Below, piece after piece: positions 56,059 to 58,364 of a stretch of 58,364 bases of DNA. This stretch comes from Akkermansiaceae bacterium (GTDB lineage Bacteria; Verrucomicrobiota; Verrucomicrobiia; Verrucomicrobiales; Akkermansiaceae), in NCBI GenBank assembly GCA_029242935.1, contig JAQWSX010000191.1, positions 1-58,364 on the forward strand. The letters are read 5' to 3'. Under the pieces are notes generated by a model that ran no database searches, was not told where the DNA came from, and saw only the letters and a list, made by a program, of their open reading frames with translations. Position numbers and translations under genes: made by a program. Within the stretch, counting starts at the first letter, position 1. Each line of letters opens with the position of its first letter.

Positions 56059-56802
56059 ATGATCGTATCTTGGAATGGCAACTTGATCGAAGGAGGGGAA
56101 TTTACCCTCCAGGTTTCGGATGGGGTGTTCTTGCGTGGTGAGGGTGTCTTCGAAACGATTCGTGCAGAGAAGGGTGAGCCGTGTCTTTGGAATCAGCATT
56201 TTGAAAGACTGGCTTATTCGGCGGAGAAGTTGGGACTGAAAATTCCGGATCGGTTGATTCTTCTGGATTGGATACGCAGGGTGGTTGTGGCCAATCAGTT
56301 GGAGTCGGCGAGGGTGAGGTTAACCCTGGGAGAGGGGTGCTTAATATCGGCGGAGCCGCTGCCGGAAGAGAGAGGTGAAATCCATGTCGTGACTTCCTCC
56401 TGTCCGGTCAATGAACAAAGCCCATTGGCGCAAGTTAAGTGCACTTCGTATGCTGAGAACATGTTCCTGCTTCGCGAGTCCGGTGTCGATGAAGTGATCC
56501 GACCAAATACACGGGGAGAGATTTGCGAGGGTTGTATTTCCAATCTCTTTTTTGTGAAGAGCGGGATGATTTATACTCCCTCTCTTCAAACCGGCTGCCT
56601 TCCGGGAGTGATGCGGCAAGAGGTAATGCGGCATATCGAGGTTCGGGAAGTGGAGTGGGCGATGGCTGACCTGAAGAGTTGTGATGAGATCTGGCTTAGT
56701 AATGCACTGCGGCGGTTGAGAGCTGTGACCTCAATTGATGGTCGAGACCTAGCTAAGCCTTCGGAGCTATTCTCGAAGGCTTTAACCTGTGTCTTGCCCT
56801 AA
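56059..56802 (+). CDS. Class IV PLP aminotransferase-like protein
   Basis: 247 residues from ATG 56059 (GTG 56053 is also possible). The layout IVSWNGNLIEGGEFTLQVSD, FLRGEGVFETIRAEKGEPCL and the PLP lysine in VKCTSYAENMFLLRESGVDE are those of the D-amino-acid/branched-chain aminotransferase and aminodeoxychorismate lyase family. EICEGCISNLFFVKSGMIYT and TGCLPGVMRQEVM are further signatures. The exact reaction (for example 4-amino-4-deoxychorismate lyase versus aminotransferase) cannot be decided. It is divergent from the ACP-phosphodiesterase-like gene. The 283 bases after it hold no gene that I can see. Confidence 0.85.
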   Translation: MIVSWNGNLIEGGEFTLQVSDGVFLRGEGVFETIRAEKGEPCLWNQHFERLAYSAEKLGLKIPDRLILLDWIRRVVVANQLESARVRLTLGEGCLISAEPLPEERGEIHVVTSSCPVNEQSPLAQVKCTSYAENMFLLRESGVDEVIRPNTRGEICEGCISNLFFVKSGMIYTPSLQTGCLPGVMRQEVMRHIEVREVEWAMADLKSCDEIWLSNALRRLRAVTSIDGRDLAKPSELFSKALTCVLP

Positions 56803-57085
56803 AGGGGTAAACAGTCCCTCCTTCTGTCGTATCGGTCGCACAGACTAGAATTCCCAAGATTTCCACTGAGTCTTTTGGTTCGCTCAATCTCAGGGGATTT
56901 ATAGATCTCGTAGCTTGGAGCCCCAAGAACTCGCATTTACTACTAATTTTTGAGAAATGTAAAAAAAACGGATTTTCTTCCAAGAAGTCTTCAGTTGACG
57001 TTTCCTAACTGGTAGAACCCAGACCCTTCATCTTGATCCGAAAATTGTGGCATCGATCTGATGGGTTTGGCCAACAATACGATTT

Positions 57086-58364
57086 ATGAACAACATTGAA
57101 TTACCATGGATATGCCGTCGCTGGATGATTGCGCTTTTCGCTCTGATCATTGTGAGCCATAGCTCCAGTCTTATAGCGCAGCAGGATGTTGGGTTCATTG
57201 AAGATTTTGCCTTGGCTTCAGATCGGGAGAGAGCACTGAAGCTTTTGATTCCCGGAACAGAAGATTATTATTACTACCATGCTCTTCATTTTCAGAATGA
57301 GAGGAACCTCAAAGAATTTAATCGGATTCTTGGAGAATGGAAAAATCGCTTTCGTAATTCCGGTAAAAGGAAGCAGATTGAGAATCGTGAAGCCTTGTTT
57401 CGATATTCTGATGATCCGGAAGCAACTTTGGCCTATCTGCGGCGCGAAATGGGGCTGACTCTTAATCATCAGCAGGAAGGTAAAGCGAGAGAAGTAAAAT
57501 ACCCTTCGGCTCTGGATCCCAAATTCGTCTCTTGGAAATCGTTTCTTGATGATGCCTTGGGGCGTTCAAGTTCACTCCAGAATCTCCAAACGTCAGGATT
57601 TTATAGATTTTTAGAAGGGGATCCTAAGTTGTCGACTTCTGAGCTGCGAGACCTCCTTTCCCGTTCTATGACTCCGGATCTGCCCAGATTGATTTCGCTA
57701 ATTCACACTGATCTTAAGAGTAAAGAAAGTAAGGGATTTGGTGAATTTCGAATTCATCGTTTGCTAACGAAAGCTCAGCTTGAAGAGTTATTAGCCTTAA
57801 AAGCTGACGTGATCAATTCAGCTGCGTTTGTGGAAACCTATATGACTCGGCTTCTTCCTAATGCCGATGAATCTATGGCAGCATCGCCGGCGGTTCGTGA
57901 GGCCTATCTTACTCGCGCTGAAGCATTTGTTGCCACCTTGCCACCTTCGTTTAATTCCTTAAAAGTCCATATTCTTTATCAACGCCTCATTCATGATCGG
58001 GTGCAAGGGAAAGAGAATGAGAAGCGATTTTTGGATTACCTAGCTCTGCCTCGAAATGTCAGTTACTTGAATCCCAAGTGGCGCGAAAAAGAACCCGTAT
58101 CGTGGCGTTATCCTGCAGATTTAGGCCGAGATTACCTTAAGGTGACTACCCTTCCTTCTGCTCAAGGGGGCGATGAGGCTTTGGTGAAATCTTATCTTTT
58201 GAAATTCCTGAAAGATGATCGGAACACGACCAAGTTTTCACCTTACTTAGGTGAGAATTGGCTTCGACGTGTCTTTGCTGAAAGCAAGATTACCAACGGA
58301 ATTGGCAAGCCATCAGATTGGGCTGCTTTACTGAGTCCTTCGGAATTTCAAGCTCTGAAAGACC
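57086..58364 (+). CDS. Exported protein, N-terminal part (runs off the window)
   Basis: An open frame from ATG 57086 to the last base (426 codons plus one base). The N-terminus (WMIALFALIIVSHSSSLIAQ) is a signal peptide. It continues FIEDFALASDRERALKLLIP and GTEDYYYYHALHFQNERNLK, a helical repeat-like opening that I associate with very large PVC envelope proteins, some with an alpha-2-macroglobulin-type body; the C-terminal part is needed to confirm it. It has the aromatic Tyr run YYYYH and several helix-rich stretches (LLTKAQLEELLALKADVINS). No promoter was firmly identified upstream. Confidence 0.75.
   Translation, partial: MNNIELPWICRRWMIALFALIIVSHSSSLIAQQDVGFIEDFALASDRERALKLLIPGTEDYYYYHALHFQNERNLKEFNRILGEWKNRFRNSGKRKQIENREALFRYSDDPEATLAYLRREMGLTLNHQQEGKAREVKYPSALDPKFVSWKSFLDDALGRSSSLQNLQTSGFYRFLEGDPKLSTSELRDLLSRSMTPDLPRLISLIHTDLKSKESKGFGEFRIHRLLTKAQLEELLALKADVINSAAFVETYMTRLLPNADESMAASPAVREAYLTRAEAFVATLPPSFNSLKVHILYQRLIHDRVQGKENEKRFLDYLALPRNVSYLNPKWREKEPVSWRYPADLGRDYLKVTTLPSAQGGDEALVKSYLLKFLKDDRNTTKFSPYLGENWLRRVFAESKITNGIGKPSDWAALLSPSEFQALKD

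Overview
The window looks like chromosomal DNA of a member of the Verrucomicrobiota. The evidence is the gene content: a cytochrome-type DUF1549/DUF1553 protein paired with a Tat-exported DUF1501 protein, a PDZ/HEAT-repeat protein of the DUF6288 type, a YdjY-like protein, a GntR/LacI hybrid regulator, secreted sulfatase and SGNH hydrolase, and a cytochrome c plus beta-propeller dehydrogenase pair. Base composition and codon use look even throughout. I see no integrase, transposase, phage gene or CRISPR array. Most of the window is housekeeping sequence with several PVC-type secreted-protein loci between.

Layout. 1-230 is the 3' part of tmRNA. 468-4964 is the DUF1553/DUF1501 pair. 5372-7053 is rpsM-rpsK-rpsD, closed by a strong terminator, with rpoA and rplQ absent. 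7210-8464 holds mtfA and, on the other strand, rlmH. 8584-12889 is a secreted YdjY/DUF6288 pair divergent from a GntR/LacI-type regulator, with an inverted repeat between candidate -35 and -10 boxes. 12886-14288 encodes a MenH-like hydrolase and a HAD phosphatase. 14353-17883 encodes two exported cyclophilins and trmB. 17858-24921 carries a DUF502 membrane protein, a large secreted metzincin-like protein, a small conserved-looking protein, rsmB, an L,D-transpeptidase, a 49-residue small ORF and trmD. ligA (25183-27327, minus) is followed by the remnant of a small gene.

27604-31589 has an SGNH hydrolase and a cytochrome c/dehydrogenase pair with a good sigma-70-like promoter. 31701-34051 (minus) is sufS-sufE-pdeM. 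34185-37286 (minus) is a compact three-gene export operon: C26 gamma-glutamyl hydrolase, NlpC/P60-like peptidase and sulfatase. 37573-44056 holds pyruvate carboxylase and valS, divergently arranged around a 337-base region with a long-range inverted repeat. 44069-47841 has a DUF4332-like/zinc-ribbon membrane protein, dtd, a decayed small membrane-protein gene, a LysR regulator and purU.

47892-54543 is a co-oriented, largely overlapping RDD - SpoIIM - DUF4129 - DUF4350 - MoxR - DUF58 block, followed by a small acidic lipoprotein. 54830-56802 has a cysteine-cluster protein, an ACP-phosphodiesterase-like protein and a class IV aminotransferase. The window ends inside an exported protein that starts at 57086.

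Nothing here is plainly a new defence or mobile system. The most unusual items are the exported gamma-glutamyl hydrolase/NlpC/sulfatase operon, the tandem cyclophilins (the second one divergent, with an inserted segment), the acidic extension on ribosomal protein S11, the S13-S11-S4 block detached from rpoA, the metzincin-like protein without its Met-turn, and two small genes that read well but have in-frame stops and no usable start. Assignments rest on motif recognition by eye; no database search was run.
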